64,000 nt of DNA, taken from positions 124,001-188,000 of the forward strand of contig NZ_JAFIBY010000001.1 of NCBI RefSeq assembly GCF_017832355.1. The letters run 5' to 3'. This document shows positions 36,040 through 44,769 of this stretch, piece after piece; position 1 is the stretch's first letter, and each line of letters starts with the position of its first letter. Made by a program: the position numbers and the translations under genes. This DNA comes from Serratia sp. PL17. Lineage in GTDB: Bacteria; Pseudomonadota; Gammaproteobacteria; Enterobacterales; Enterobacteriaceae. The notes beneath the pieces are model-generated. The model saw only the letters and a program-made list of their open reading frames with translations, made no database searches and had not been told where the DNA came from.

Positions 36040-36465
36040 TTATAAAATGCCTTTTTGCGCAAACGTGATACGCGTGGCCTCATTGAGATCGAGCTCAGGT
36101 ATCTTGTCGGGGCTGACCCAGGCGATTGCCTGAAACTCTTCATTAAAGCTGATCTGCCGGTTGGCACTCACACAGTCGAAAATCAAATACAGCATGTAGA
36201 TTTCCTCTGTTGTGCCATCTGAGTAGGTCTTGGTACGGACGTCATCCCTGAAGGTCCAGGGAGTAATCTGGGTGATATGCAGTGCTTCTCCCAGTTCTTC
36301 TTTTATCTCACGGCGGAGGGCCTGCTCGAGGGTCTCCCCTGGCTCCATACCGCCACCGGACAGTGCCCACTGACCGGGGAATACGCCCCGGTCGTCGGCC
36401 ATTTTGCACAGTAAATACTCGCCCTTATTTTCTATAATTGGGCAGACGATGATCCGCTGACGCAT
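36040..36465 (-). CDS. nudI: Nucleoside triphosphatase NudI
   Basis: A 141-aa NUDIX pyrimidine (deoxy)nucleoside triphosphatase. The sequence tracks E. coli Nud[39 protein letters not shown], then the NUDIX box [23 protein letters not shown], and [23 protein letters not shown] 36465 is the homologous start. The 189 nt upstream hold no gene. Confidence 0.94.
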   Translation of the reverse strand: MRQRIIVCPIIENKGEYLLCKMADDRGVFPGQWALSGGGMEPGETLEQALRREIKEELGEALHITQITPWTFRDDVRTKTYSDGTTEEIYMLYLIFDCVSANRQISFNEEFQAIAWVSPDKIPELDLNEATRITFAQKGIL

Positions 36466-36675
36466 GTCACCTCCTGATGTCACCATTTTTCATTAACTTA
36501 TCAGATAGTGGCTTTTATTGAGCCATGATTCTTTCAGCAATGCCTGTGGGATCATGAAATTGCATTGAATGCGTAATAACGTGCTGATTTTTCACTTTGC
36601 TTTGCCGCTTTCGTTATTTTGAGCGTCCAGGCAGCTCGCTGATACTGAGCAAAATCTTATACAGCGAGCCCATGC

Positions 36676-37743
36676 ATGTCCTCAGATAAACGTCATAGTC
36701 ACTATTTGCATCCTGCCCAACGCGATTGGATCCAACAGCTTAATCAGCGCTGGTTTTGGCGTTTGGAGCTGCCAACCTGGGGGATTATGGCGGCGGTTTA
36801 CGGCGGCTGGTTTGGCGTCGTGCAATACTGGCAGACAATGGGCCCCTGGCTTGGCACGCCGTTGCTGATTTTGCTGACAACCTGGTATATGTCGCTACAG
36901 CATGAGCTTATTCACGGTCATCCGACGCGCTGGCCGCGGCTCAATCAGCTTTTCGGCTTGCTGCCACTGGCGGTATGGTATCCCTATGGTCTGTATCGTG
37001 ATTCGCATATTCAGCATCACCGTAATGAACATCTCACCGATCCACATGAAGATCCTGAAAGCTATTACGTTAGCCAAGCGCAATGGCAACGCTACCCACG
37101 GATTTTTCCGCTGTTGGCCAAGGTGCGTAATACGCTGGTCGGGCGCATTGTGCTTGGCCCTGCGCTGGACATTGCGGCTACCGGAATCACGGCGATAAAA
37201 ACGATCGCTGCCGGTGAAATGCGCACATTGGTGATGTGGTTGGTGCATATGTTATTGCTGGTGGCGGTATTGGGGTGGTTGCAACAGCATGGCATTGGCA
37301 CGGTATTTTACCTGATGGCGATCAGCTACCCGGCGCTGGCGATGACCAAGGTGAGATCATTTTTTGAACATCGCGCCGTGGACGCACCGCAGGCACGTTC
37401 TATTATTAATGAGGCGGCTTGGCCGTGGCGGCTGCTGTTTCTCAATCTGAACTATCATTTAGTTCACCATGATCTCCCCGGCTTACCGTGGTACGGTTTA
37501 AGGCAGGTGTATTTGGCGGAGCGCAGTGCATACCAGCAGCGTAGCCAAGGGTTTGTGGTTCAGGGCTATGGTCAGTGGGTGAGTGACTACGCGTTCACCC
37601 CGATCGACGTTGAAGTGCATCCGTTTTCCGTCGGCGAGCCGCCAAGGGAATCCCAGGGCGAAAACCTTGTTTGGTCGACGGAGACATTTATTGTGCGATG
37701 GACGCGCGTTTCTCAAGATTTTCCAATCGATCTGGCCAAATAG
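36676..37743 (+). CDS. Membrane fatty-acid desaturase
   Basis: A 355-aa di-iron integral membrane enzyme that introduces a double bond or hydroxyl into a lipid chain. The three histidine boxes are clear: HELIHGH (about 76-82), HIQHHRNEH (about 112-120) and HLVHHDLPG (about 259-267). Hydrophobic segments surround them. It starts at ATG 36676 (an ATG four bases earlier stops at once). It lies 29 nt upstream of osmF, so it likely heads the betaine-transporter operon, an unusual partner. Confidence 0.9.
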   Translation: MSSDKRHSHYLHPAQRDWIQQLNQRWFWRLELPTWGIMAAVYGGWFGVVQYWQTMGPWLGTPLLILLTTWYMSLQHELIHGHPTRWPRLNQLFGLLPLAVWYPYGLYRDSHIQHHRNEHLTDPHEDPESYYVSQAQWQRYPRIFPLLAKVRNTLVGRIVLGPALDIAATGITAIKTIAAGEMRTLVMWLVHMLLLVAVLGWLQQHGIGTVFYLMAISYPALAMTKVRSFFEHRAVDAPQARSIINEAAWPWRLLFLNLNYHLVHHDLPGLPWYGLRQVYLAERSAYQQRSQGFVVQGYGQWVSDYAFTPIDVEVHPFSVGEPPRESQGENLVWSTETFIVRWTRVSQDFPIDLAK

Positions 37744-37772
37744 CCGGACACTACACAACAAGAGGAAAAAGT

Positions 37773-38705
37773 ATGGCAATCACTCCATCACGTGGTCGTG
37801 TCTTTGCGCTGGCGCTGAGTTTGCTTGCGGCGAGCGTCGGTGTGGCGCAAGCGGCCGATACGGTACGCGTCGGCTCTAAAATTGATACCGAAGGCTCATT
37901 GCTCGGGAACATCATCGTACAGGTGCTGGAATCTAACGGCATCAAAACCACCAATAAGTTGCAGCTTGGCACCACCAAAGTGCTGCGCGGGGCGATCACC
38001 TCCGGCGAAATTGACGTTTACCCGGAATACACCGGCAACGGTGCGTTTTTCTTTTCTGATGAAAAAGACCCTGCATGGAAAAATGCTCAGGCCGGGTTTG
38101 AAAAAGTGAAAAAGCTGGATTATGACAAGAACAAAATTGTCTGGTTGGACGCCGCCCCGGCCAACAATACCTGGACCATTGCTATCCGTCAGGACGTGGC
38201 GGATGCCAACCATCTGAAAACGCTTGCCGATCTGGGCAAGTGGATCAACGGAGGGGGCAAGTTCAAACTGGCGGCGTCGGCGGAATTTATCGAACGCCCA
38301 GATGCTTTGCCGGCATTTCAAAGTGCCTATGGCTTTACGCTGAATCAGGATCAGTTGCTGTCGCTGGCCGGGGGGGACACGGCGGTGACCATCAAGGCTG
38401 CGGCGGAACAGACATCCGGTGTGAACGCGGCCATGGCCTACGGGACCGACGGCCCGGTGGCGGCGCTGGGGCTGCAAACGCTGGATGATCCAAAGGGTGT
38501 GCAGCCGATTTACGCGCCAGCACCGATTATTCGCGAAGCCACGCTAAAACAGCATGCCAACATCGCTGAATTACTGAAACCGGTATTTGCTTCACTGGAT
38601 GGCCCGACGCTGCAAAAGCTCAATGCACAGATCGCGGTGGAAGGTCAGGACGCCAAACAGGTGGCTGCGGCTTACCTGAAAGAGAAAGGGTTGGTGAAGG
38701 GGTAA
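37773..38705 (+). CDS. osmF: Glycine-betaine-type ABC receptor OsmF
   Basis: A 310-aa periplasmic receptor of the OpuAC type, equivalent to E. coli OsmF (YehZ). It has a signal ending VAQAAD (about 29), then TVRVGSKIDTEGSLLGNIIV, TSGEIDVYPEYTGNGAFFF and MAYGTDGPVAALGLQTL. ATG 37773 follows AGAGGAAA. In E. coli the yehWXYZ system is RpoS- and osmotically induced and binds betaine with low affinity; the same may apply here. Confidence 0.93.
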   Translation: MAITPSRGRVFALALSLLAASVGVAQAADTVRVGSKIDTEGSLLGNIIVQVLESNGIKTTNKLQLGTTKVLRGAITSGEIDVYPEYTGNGAFFFSDEKDPAWKNAQAGFEKVKKLDYDKNKIVWLDAAPANNTWTIAIRQDVADANHLKTLADLGKWINGGGKFKLAASAEFIERPDALPAFQSAYGFTLNQDQLLSLAGGDTAVTIKAAAEQTSGVNAAMAYGTDGPVAALGLQTLDDPKGVQPIYAPAPIIREATLKQHANIAELLKPVFASLDGPTLQKLNAQIAVEGQDAKQVAAAYLKEKGLVKG

Positions 38706-38711
38706 CACTAC

Positions 38712-38731
38712 TGGCCCCCAGTTGGGGGCCA
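38712..38731 (+). other. Hairpin between osmF and yehY
   Basis: TGGCCCCCA (38712-38720), GT, TGGGGGCCA (38723-38731): a 9-bp perfect stem 6 nt after the osmF stop, followed by ACATGG rather than T's. Position and type equal the hairpin after urtA; likely 3'-end protection or partial termination. Confidence 0.7.
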
Positions 38732-38752
38732 ACATGGAGCCGGAGAGTTTCT

Positions 38753-39913
38753 TTGATTATTGCCGTAAAAAACCGTGTATTACTGACGCTGCTTATTCTG
38801 TTACTGCTGGCTGCATTTGGCCTGCCGTTTCTCAGTTATGCCCCCAATCGCCTGTTATCGGGCAAGAGTATTTCCCTGATTTCCCTGTTGCACGGCCCCG
38901 CGTTGTGGCTGCTGGCACCCATGCTGGTATTGGCCATACTCAGCCTGTTGGCCCCACGGAGGCGTCATGCGCTGCTGATTGCGTTGTCGGCTTCGGCATT
39001 GCTGGCGCTCACCTTTTGGCTAAGCGGCCATGCAGCTCAGCAATTGGCATTGGATGGCTCAAGGCTGGCCCGCACCTCCTGGGGAAGCGGTTGTTGGCTG
39101 ATACTGGCACTAAGTCTATTGATTGCCGCCGATGCCGTGAGCCGCATAACCGCTTCGCACGTGTGGCGCATGTTCGGCAATCTGATGGTGATGTTACCGA
39201 CGCTGTTGCTGCTGTTTAATCACCAGTTGGATCAGCTTTCACTGTTGAAAGAGTACTACAACCGGCAGGACGTGTTTGATGCAGCGCTGTTGCAGCACCT
39301 GACGATCCTGTTGGCGACGCTGGTGCCGACGCTGTTAATTGGCTTGCCGCTCGGGGTGCTGTGTTTTCGCTCCGCACGTTGGCAGACACCGATATTCTCC
39401 ACGCTGAATATTATTCAGACCGTACCCTCGATTGCCTTGTTTGGCCTGTTGATCGCGCCCTTGGCCGGTTTGGCGAAGGCATTGCCCTGGTTGGCAGAGC
39501 ATGGCGTCAGTGGCATTGGTATGGCTCCGGCCATTGTTGCGTTGGTGCTGTATGCCCTGTTGCCGTTGGTACGCAGCGTCGTGGCGGGGTTGCAAAGTGT
39601 GCCGGCCAGCGTGATCGAATCTGCCAGTGGCATGGGGATGACGCGTGGGCAGGTGTTTTTCCGCGTACAGCTGCCGCTGGCATTGCCGCTGTTCCTGACC
39701 GGTGTGCGTATTCTTGCGGTACAAACCGTGGGCATGGCGGTCGTGGCGGCACTGATTGGCGCCGGAGGGTTTGGTGCCATTGTCTTCCAGGGGCTGCTCA
39801 GCAGCGCACTGGATCTGGTGTTGCTGGGGGTCATTCCGGTGATCGTGATGGCGGTTATCGTCGATTCACTGTTTAAGTTCATGGTTTCAATTTTGGAAGT
39901 GTCACGCCGATGA
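38753..39913 (+). CDS. yehY: Glycine-betaine ABC permease YehY
   Basis: A 386-aa permease with about 10-11 hydrophobic segments. The C-terminal half is the transporter core with coupling motif ESASGMGMTRGQVFFRVQLP (EAA loop). The N-terminal half carries four extra helices, as in E. coli YehY. The start appears to be TTG 38753, with GGAG at 38742-38745; no ATG or GTG lies in the correct region. It overlaps yehX by ATGA. Confidence 0.9.
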   Translation: MIIAVKNRVLLTLLILLLLAAFGLPFLSYAPNRLLSGKSISLISLLHGPALWLLAPMLVLAILSLLAPRRRHALLIALSASALLALTFWLSGHAAQQLALDGSRLARTSWGSGCWLILALSLLIAADAVSRITASHVWRMFGNLMVMLPTLLLLFNHQLDQLSLLKEYYNRQDVFDAALLQHLTILLATLVPTLLIGLPLGVLCFRSARWQTPIFSTLNIIQTVPSIALFGLLIAPLAGLAKALPWLAEHGVSGIGMAPAIVALVLYALLPLVRSVVAGLQSVPASVIESASGMGMTRGQVFFRVQLPLALPLFLTGVRILAVQTVGMAVVAALIGAGGFGAIVFQGLLSSALDLVLLGVIPVIVMAVIVDSLFKFMVSILEVSRR

Positions 39914-40845
39914 TTCAGTTTAATCAGGTCAGCAAGATTTTTCAGGGCAAGCCCGCGGTGGACGATCTGACGCTACAGATTGCCAAGGGTGAATTTACCG
40001 TATTGATCGGCACCTCTGGCTCAGGCAAGTCCACAACGTTGAAAATGATCAACCGACTGATCGAACACGACCAGGGGAAAATCTACTTTGCCGGTGAAGA
40101 GATCCAGAGATTCAAACCGCAGGATCTGCGCCGCCGGATGGGGTATGCGATCCAGTCGATCGGCCTGTTTCCGCACTGGACGGTGGAGGAGAATATCGCC
40201 ACTGTGCCACAGCTGCTGAAATGGCCACGGGCACGTATTCGCGATCGGGTGACGGAATTACTGGAGCTGTTGCATTTGGAACCGGATGTGTTCCGTCATC
40301 GTTACCCGCACCAGCTTTCCGGCGGGCAGCAGCAACGGGTAGGCGTGGCGCGCGCATTGGCTGCCGATCCCGAGGTGTTGCTGATGGATGAACCCTTTGG
40401 CGCACTCGATCCGGTGACGCGTGCGGCGTTGCAAACGGAGATCGCGCGTATTCATCATCTCTCCGGACGTACCATTGTACTGGTGACGCACGACATTGAC
40501 GAAGCACTGGCACTGGCGGACCGTATTGTGTTGCTCGATCAGGGGCGCATCGTACAGCAGGGCACGCCGCTGGCGTTATTGACGGCCCCGGCCAACGATT
40601 TTGTCCGCGATTTCTTTGGCCGCAGCGATCGCGGTATCAAACTGCTGTCGTTGGGCACCGTGGCTGAGCGGGTACGCCCTGGTCATGCTGAAGGGGACCC
40701 TATCGCTGCCGCTATGAGCCTGCGTGAAGCGCTATCAGTGTTTGTGGCACGTGGCACGGAATGTTTACCGGTGATGGGTGAACAAGGTGAGGCGCTTGGC
40801 GTGCTGCATTTCAGCGATCTGATTACCCAAAAGGCGCTGTCATGA
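39910..40845 (+). CDS. yehX: Glycine-betaine ABC ATPase YehX
   Basis: A 311-aa ATPase of the OpuCA/ProV type. Walker [10 protein letters not shown] (about 34-42), signature [16 protein letters not shown], Walker [14 protein letters not shown], switch [11 protein letters not shown]. Beyond about residue 250 is a short CBS-like tail ([20 protein letters not shown]), which in OpuA-type pumps senses ionic strength; only one CBS repeat is visible. It overlaps both neighbours by 4 nt. Confidence 0.93.
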   Translation: MIQFNQVSKIFQGKPAVDDLTLQIAKGEFTVLIGTSGSGKSTTLKMINRLIEHDQGKIYFAGEEIQRFKPQDLRRRMGYAIQSIGLFPHWTVEENIATVPQLLKWPRARIRDRVTELLELLHLEPDVFRHRYPHQLSGGQQQRVGVARALAADPEVLLMDEPFGALDPVTRAALQTEIARIHHLSGRTIVLVTHDIDEALALADRIVLLDQGRIVQQGTPLALLTAPANDFVRDFFGRSDRGIKLLSLGTVAERVRPGHAEGDPIAAAMSLREALSVFVARGTECLPVMGEQGEALGVLHFSDLITQKALS

Positions 40846-41618
40846 GTGCGCCTCAAGCCCTGCGCTGGCTGCGCGATCCGCTGCCGTGGACTTTTGCCCT
40901 GTTGCTGGCATTGGTGTTTGGCATGAATCATTTGCATGGCCTGTTTGCCGCCTGGTTTCCCGATCTGGATCGGCCAGTGTATCAGCAGGACAGTTTTATC
41001 TCACTGGTATGGGCGCATCTGCTGCTGGTAGCGGTTTCCAGCCTGATTGCGGTCGTGATTGGCGTGGCGGCCGGGATTGGGGTGACGCGGCGTGCCGGTA
41101 AAGAGTTCCGTTCGCTGGTGGAAACCGTCGTGGCGGTGGGACAGACTTTTCCGCCGGTTGCGGTGTTGGCGGTTGCGGTACCGGTGATGGGGTTTAGCGA
41201 ACAGCCGGCAATTATCGCGCTGGTCCTCTACGGTTTGTTGCCCATCCTACAGGGCACGCTGGCGGGTATTGAATCAGTGCCCAGTGCCACCCGTGAGATT
41301 GCGCAAGGGGTGGGGATGAATGCTCGGCAGATCCTGTGGCGCGTCGAACTGCCGCTGGCGGCGCCGGTGATTGTTGCCGGTATCCGCACCTCGGTAATCA
41401 TTAATATTGGCACGGCGGCGATCGCCTCCACGGTCGGCACAAAAACACTCGGCTCGCCGATTATCATTGGCCTTAGCGGCTTTAATACCGCCTATGTGAT
41501 CCAGGGAGCCGTGGTCGTCGCCCTATTGGCGATCATCACCGACATGCTGTTTGAGCGCTGGGTGCGCCATCTCACTGCCTGGCGTCAGCAGACGCTAATG
41601 GCCTCTTCTGCGGAATAA
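40842..41618 (+). CDS. yehW: Glycine-betaine ABC permease YehW
   Basis: A 258-aa second permease with about six hydrophobic segments and the coupling loop [20 protein letters not shown]. It is close to E. coli YehW in size and position. The start ATGA overlaps yehX. Together with YehY it forms the heteromeric channel. Confidence 0.92.
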   Translation: MSAPQALRWLRDPLPWTFALLLALVFGMNHLHGLFAAWFPDLDRPVYQQDSFISLVWAHLLLVAVSSLIAVVIGVAAGIGVTRRAGKEFRSLVETVVAVGQTFPPVAVLAVAVPVMGFSEQPAIIALVLYGLLPILQGTLAGIESVPSATREIAQGVGMNARQILWRVELPLAAPVIVAGIRTSVIINIGTAAIASTVGTKTLGSPIIIGLSGFNTAYVIQGAVVVALLAIITDMLFERWVRHLTAWRQQTLMASSAE

Positions 41619-41626
41619 GGGGAAAC

Positions 41627-42409
41627 ATGATGCAGGTATCCTTACCCATGTACGGCGTCACTCATCACATGGCTGAGTCTTTCTGGCACGTGCTGCGCGG
41701 AAAATTGTTGCAACTGGGGTTGCCGCAAGCGCCGGAACAGCTTATTTGGCCACAAGACCTGGCGCAGCACTGGCAGCGGGATGACTTATTGCTTAGCCAA
41801 ACCTGCGGTTATCCGCTGGTCAGCAGCCTGCCGCAGGTTCAGTTGATTGGGACTTATCACTACCGTGTTGAGGGTTGCGAAGGGCCGGATTACAGCAGTT
41901 GGTTAGTGGTGCGTGAGGATGAGCCCGGCGACCGGCTGGCGGACTTTCGTGGACGGATCGCCGCCTATAACAGCACTGACTCTCAATCAGGTCATAACAG
42001 CCTGCGGGCACTGATCGCACCATTGGCACAGGAGGGAAAATTCTTCCGCGCCGCCGTGGCGTCCGGTGCACATTACCAGTCAATAGCGTTGATCAAAGCG
42101 GGGCAGGCGGATATTGCCGCCGTTGATTGTGTCAGCCTGGAACTGCTGAAGCGGGCACAGCCGCAGGCGCTAGCAGGGTTGAAAATTATTGGACGAACCG
42201 CCACCGTGCCGGGGTTGCCGCTCATTACCTCAGCACGAACGCCAGCGGCACAGCTGGAAATACTGCGTGCCGGTGCGAAGGCGATGGTGGGCGAAGCGGT
42301 CAGCGACGGCCTGTTGATCGGTGATTTTAGCGTGGTACCGCGTTCGGCATACCAAAAAATCACGGAACTGGAACAACAGGCCGCAGCGCTTGGGGTGACG
42401 ACGCTGTAG
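41627..42409 (+). CDS. PhnD-like binding protein without a signal peptide
   Basis: A 260-aa type II binding-protein fold of the PhnD/phosphonate group: AAYNSTDSQSGHNSLRAL is the ligand-loop motif, and ASGAHYQSIALIKAGQADIAAVDC follows. It starts MQVSLPMYGVTHHMAESFW, already inside the fold, with no signal or lipobox, so it is predicted to be cytoplasmic. Ribosome site AAGGGGAA, 8 nt after yehW, so the same operon. A start 3 nt later (second ATG) is possible. The ligand is unknown; amine- or phosphono-compounds fit the context. Confidence 0.83.
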   Translation: MMQVSLPMYGVTHHMAESFWHVLRGKLLQLGLPQAPEQLIWPQDLAQHWQRDDLLLSQTCGYPLVSSLPQVQLIGTYHYRVEGCEGPDYSSWLVVREDEPGDRLADFRGRIAAYNSTDSQSGHNSLRALIAPLAQEGKFFRAAVASGAHYQSIALIKAGQADIAAVDCVSLELLKRAQPQALAGLKIIGRTATVPGLPLITSARTPAAQLEILRAGAKAMVGEAVSDGLLIGDFSVVPRSAYQKITELEQQAAALGVTTL

Positions 42410-42419
42410 TAACCGACAG

Positions 42420-42797
42420 TCAAGCGGCACTAAAACGTGCGTTCAATTTCTGGTCAACAATGATCTCAAAGTCGGTAAACAAGGCCTTGGGTTTGACCGT
42501 TCGGCCACTTTTTTCCAGAGATACCAGACCGTGGCCGCTGAGCGTTTTCAGCGTGGCAGAAAGATTGCTTATTTGCCGGCCGGAGAGTTCCGCCAAGCGG
42601 CTCATGGTTTCCGGTTTTTCTGTATCAATCAGCCGCAACAAGGCGATATTCTCATTACTGAGCACCTGGGCCAAAGCAATCATTGAAGTGAACCAGACCA
42701 GTGGTTCGCGCTCTTGCGGCTGGTATTCGCCTTTTGCGATCGCGAGTATCCGTTTGCGGATCAATTCTTCAGGCATTACGCCAATCAGTGCTTTCAT
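42420..42797 (-). CDS. TumA-type antitoxin / HTH protein (HVO_A0114-like)
   Basis: A 125-aa winged-helix protein: SNENIALLRLIDTEKPETMS, then ELSGRQISNLSATLKTLSGH as the HTH. The family is found as the second gene of TumE/TumA toxin-antitoxin pairs. ATG 42797 has GAGG six nt upstream; a TTG at 42803 is the alternative. It begins 2 nt after the toxin stop. It is 10 nt from the stop of the PhnD-like gene on the other strand. Confidence 0.8.
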   Translation of the reverse strand: MKALIGVMPEELIRKRILAIAKGEYQPQEREPLVWFTSMIALAQVLSNENIALLRLIDTEKPETMSRLAELSGRQISNLSATLKTLSGHGLVSLEKSGRTVKPKALFTDFEIIVDQKLNARFSAA

Positions 42798-42799
42798 CT

Positions 42800-43165
42800 T
42801 CAACCTCGGTTTTCTCTCTTGCTGATGACTTCGTCGATTTTAGTGAAGAAATCTTCCACCAACTGAAAAGCGGAATGAAACTCATAGGGAGAGCCTTTAT
42901 CCGTGGGCGTCTGATGTTGGTGGTCGTAAAGTATTCGGCCTGAAAATCGCCCTTTACGTGGTGCCTTGATGGCATGGGCATTGTCGATGCCAAATACCCG
43001 GGTGTTGTATTTATCATGTAGCGTCATGTTATAGCGTATGCCATGCGGGATGAATGCCGTTTTGATGACCTTCCATGCTTCAATTTTCCACCAGTAGCCA
43101 TCTTCACGATTTACCCGGGTACCATGAAGGCTAAGGATGTAGTCCAGTCCATTGTTTGCATCCAT
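42800..43165 (-). CDS. TumE-type toxin (DUF6516-like)
   Basis: A 121-aa protein: LHGTRVNREDGYWWKIEAWK, then GIRYNMTLHDKYNTRVFGID and ending in a helical EDFFTKIDEVISK. Size, the toxin-first gene order and the HVO_A0114-type partner match the TumE/TumA family first described on Pseudomonas Tn5563-type elements. The target is not known to me. ATG 43165 has GGAG upstream. A perfect operator-like palindrome lies 14 nt before the start. Confidence 0.75.
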   Translation of the reverse strand: MDANNGLDYILSLHGTRVNREDGYWWKIEAWKVIKTAFIPHGIRYNMTLHDKYNTRVFGIDNAHAIKAPRKGRFSGRILYDHQHQTPTDKGSPYEFHSAFQLVEDFFTKIDEVISKRENRG

Positions 43166-43178
43166 TCTCAGTGCTCCA

Positions 43179-43205
43179 TAAAGTTATGATCTAACCATAA
43201 CTTTA
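43179..43205. promoter_or_regulatory. Perfect 10-bp inverted repeat, operator of the toxin-antitoxin pair
   Basis: TAAAGTTATG (43179-43188), 7-nt spacer, CATAACTTTA (43196-43205). It lies just upstream of the toxin start where the promoter must be. Autorepression by the antitoxin or the complex is the expected use. Confidence 0.75.
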
Positions 43206-43402
43206 AGTCCTGTTAGGGTCAATGCCATTTCATGGCGGAGGAGCGGCAAAGCGTGCTGAAAATTACGTCAGAGGTGCCGAAAGAAGAGGGGGAGTTATTT
43301 TATTACTGGAATGACGTACTACCGTGCCACCTTGCAGGAATGGGAGGTGGCCAGGCTGCCGCAGCGTTTTTTACTACAACGCTGCCGGAGCCGGATGAGT
43401 TA

Positions 43403-43576
43403 TTACTTGGCCTGAATGCTTTCTGCCGGTGTGGCGGTAGGGGCAGCCTCATTAGAGGGGGCTTCTTCTTGTGGCGTAGTAGAGCGGGTGTACATATTCA
43501 GCCCAGCCAGGAATACGCCGCCGAGTGAGCCAAAGGCGCACAGAAAGATAACGATAATGAACGATTTTTTCAGCAT
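43403..43576 (-). CDS. Small single-pass membrane protein
   Basis: A 57-aa protein starting MLKKSFIIVIFLCAFGSLGG and continuing VFLAGLNMYTRS, one membrane segment (about 5-27), followed by a short acidic Ala/Pro/Glu tail (QEEAPSNEAAPTATPAESIQ). I do not recognise the family. Basic N-terminus and hydrophobic core make it more convincing than the overlapping plus-strand frame. The ribosome site is weak. It lies between the toxin-antitoxin pair and yedA; the 197 nt between the operator and this gene (43206-43402) hold nothing I can support. Confidence 0.6.
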   Translation of the reverse strand: MLKKSFIIVIFLCAFGSLGGVFLAGLNMYTRSTTPQEEAPSNEAAPTATPAESIQAK

Positions 43577-43653
43577 TGGGATGATTTCGCAGGTTGCTCG
43601 GAACAGCGGGAATTATAGTCTCTTCAACGGGCGAAACAAGAATCGTTTTAAAT

Positions 43654-43676
43654 GGCGGCCCGCAGACCGCCCTTTT
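43654..43676 (-). terminator. Probable terminator of yedA
   Basis: On the minus strand GGCGG, an 8-nt loop and CCGCC (43671-43654), then ATTTAAAA. It begins a few nt after the yedA stop. The stem is short and the T-run poor. Confidence 0.45.
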
Positions 43677-43678
43677 GG

Positions 43679-44602
43679 TCACTCTTTGATGCTGCCGACA
43701 GGTTGAATTTTGACCGGGCGCGCAAACAGGAATTTGCCCAAGGTCACCAGCACCACCGCCGCGACAATAATCACCAGCGCGACCCATTCACGCGGTGCCA
43801 GTGATTCGCCGGCGAAGCCGATACCAAGCAGCACGGCCACTACCGGATTGACGTAGGCATAACTGGTCGCAACTGCCGGGCGCACGTTTTTCAGCAAAAA
43901 CATATAGGCGCTGATCGCCAGCATTGAACCAAAGACAATCAGGTAGCCTAGTGCGAAGAAGCCTTTGGCGCTGGGCATCTGCGTGAGGTGTTCGCCACTC
44001 AGCTGGCTAACGACCAATAGCACTACGCCTGCGACCAGCATTTCTGCGGCTCCGGCCATTGGTCCAGCCGGTAACGAAATACGCGAACCGAGCACAGAGC
44101 CAAAGGCCCAACTGGCGGACGCCAGCAGGATCAACAGTGCACCTGTTGGGTTGCCAACCAGGTTATTGCCGGTATTTAGCAGCACGATCCCAACGAGCCC
44201 CAGCCCGATGCCTGCCCACTCCAGTTTGGTATTACGCATGCCCCAAAACAGACTAAAGCACAGCGTGAACAGGGGAACGGTTGCCACCATCACGGCGGCG
44301 ATACCGGAAGGTACGTGTTGATGCTCTGCCACAGTCACCAGGCCATTACCCACCGCCAGGAGCAAAATACCGATGGTGCCCGCGGCCAACCATTGCTTTG
44401 GGGTGGGCAGCGCGTGGCCGCGCAGCGCCAAAAAGCTGAAGAGCACAATGCCGGCGACCAGGAAGCGAATGCCCGCCATCATCAACGGCGGCCAGCTTTC
44501 TACACCCAGGCGAATCACGAAGTAGGTCGAACCCCAGACAATATATAACGTGAACAGCGCCCCGATTAACGGCAGGACGTTACGGCTATTTTGGCTCAGC
44601 AT
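43679..44602 (-). CDS. yedA: Drug/metabolite transporter YedA
   Basis: A 307-aa ten-helix exporter of the EamA family. It follows E. coli YedA closely: LYIVWGSTYFVIRLGVESWP, LLAVGNGLVTVAEHQHVPSG, GSRISLPAGPMAGAAEMLVAG, VATSYAYVNPVVAVLLG. Two EamA repeats (about 10-145 and 155-295). The substrate is not established. ATG 44602; the upstream leader contains two alternative hairpins. Confidence 0.92.
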   Translation of the reverse strand: MLSQNSRNVLPLIGALFTLYIVWGSTYFVIRLGVESWPPLMMAGIRFLVAGIVLFSFLALRGHALPTPKQWLAAGTIGILLLAVGNGLVTVAEHQHVPSGIAAVMVATVPLFTLCFSLFWGMRNTKLEWAGIGLGLVGIVLLNTGNNLVGNPTGALLILLASASWAFGSVLGSRISLPAGPMAGAAEMLVAGVVLLVVSQLSGEHLTQMPSAKGFFALGYLIVFGSMLAISAYMFLLKNVRPAVATSYAYVNPVVAVLLGIGFAGESLAPREWVALVIIVAAVVLVTLGKFLFARPVKIQPVGSIKE

Positions 44603-44702
44603 GGATTTTTATTCTGTAGGGAAAGTTATTATTAGAACGCTCAGTAAACCCGATCGGGCAGAGGATAAGCAACGCTTTTCCGTACTTTTTAATGGAATGA
44701 GA

Positions 44703-44742
44703 GGCTGGTGAATCCGGGATGATTCACCGGACGACACCAGCC
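44703..44742 (-). other. Alternative hairpins in the yedA leader
   Basis: Read on the minus strand, GGCTGGTG (44742-44735), GGTGAATC (44728-44721) and GATTCACCAGCC (44714-44703) occur in order. The last block can pair with either of the first two, 8 bp each, but not both. It may be the terminator of the upstream regulator gene or an attenuator for yedA. Confidence 0.45.
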
Positions 44743-44769
44743 AGTAGGCGGCTTGATTCCGCGTGCCAG

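Noticed and set aside
38722-39219. A 165-codon plus-strand frame over yehY.
   Set aside because: Different frame of a clear permease gene; no membrane or domain pattern of its own.
43232-43528. A 98-codon plus-strand frame ahead of yedA.
   Set aside because: No recognised domain, overlaps a better minus-strand small gene, and its composition shifts abruptly midway.
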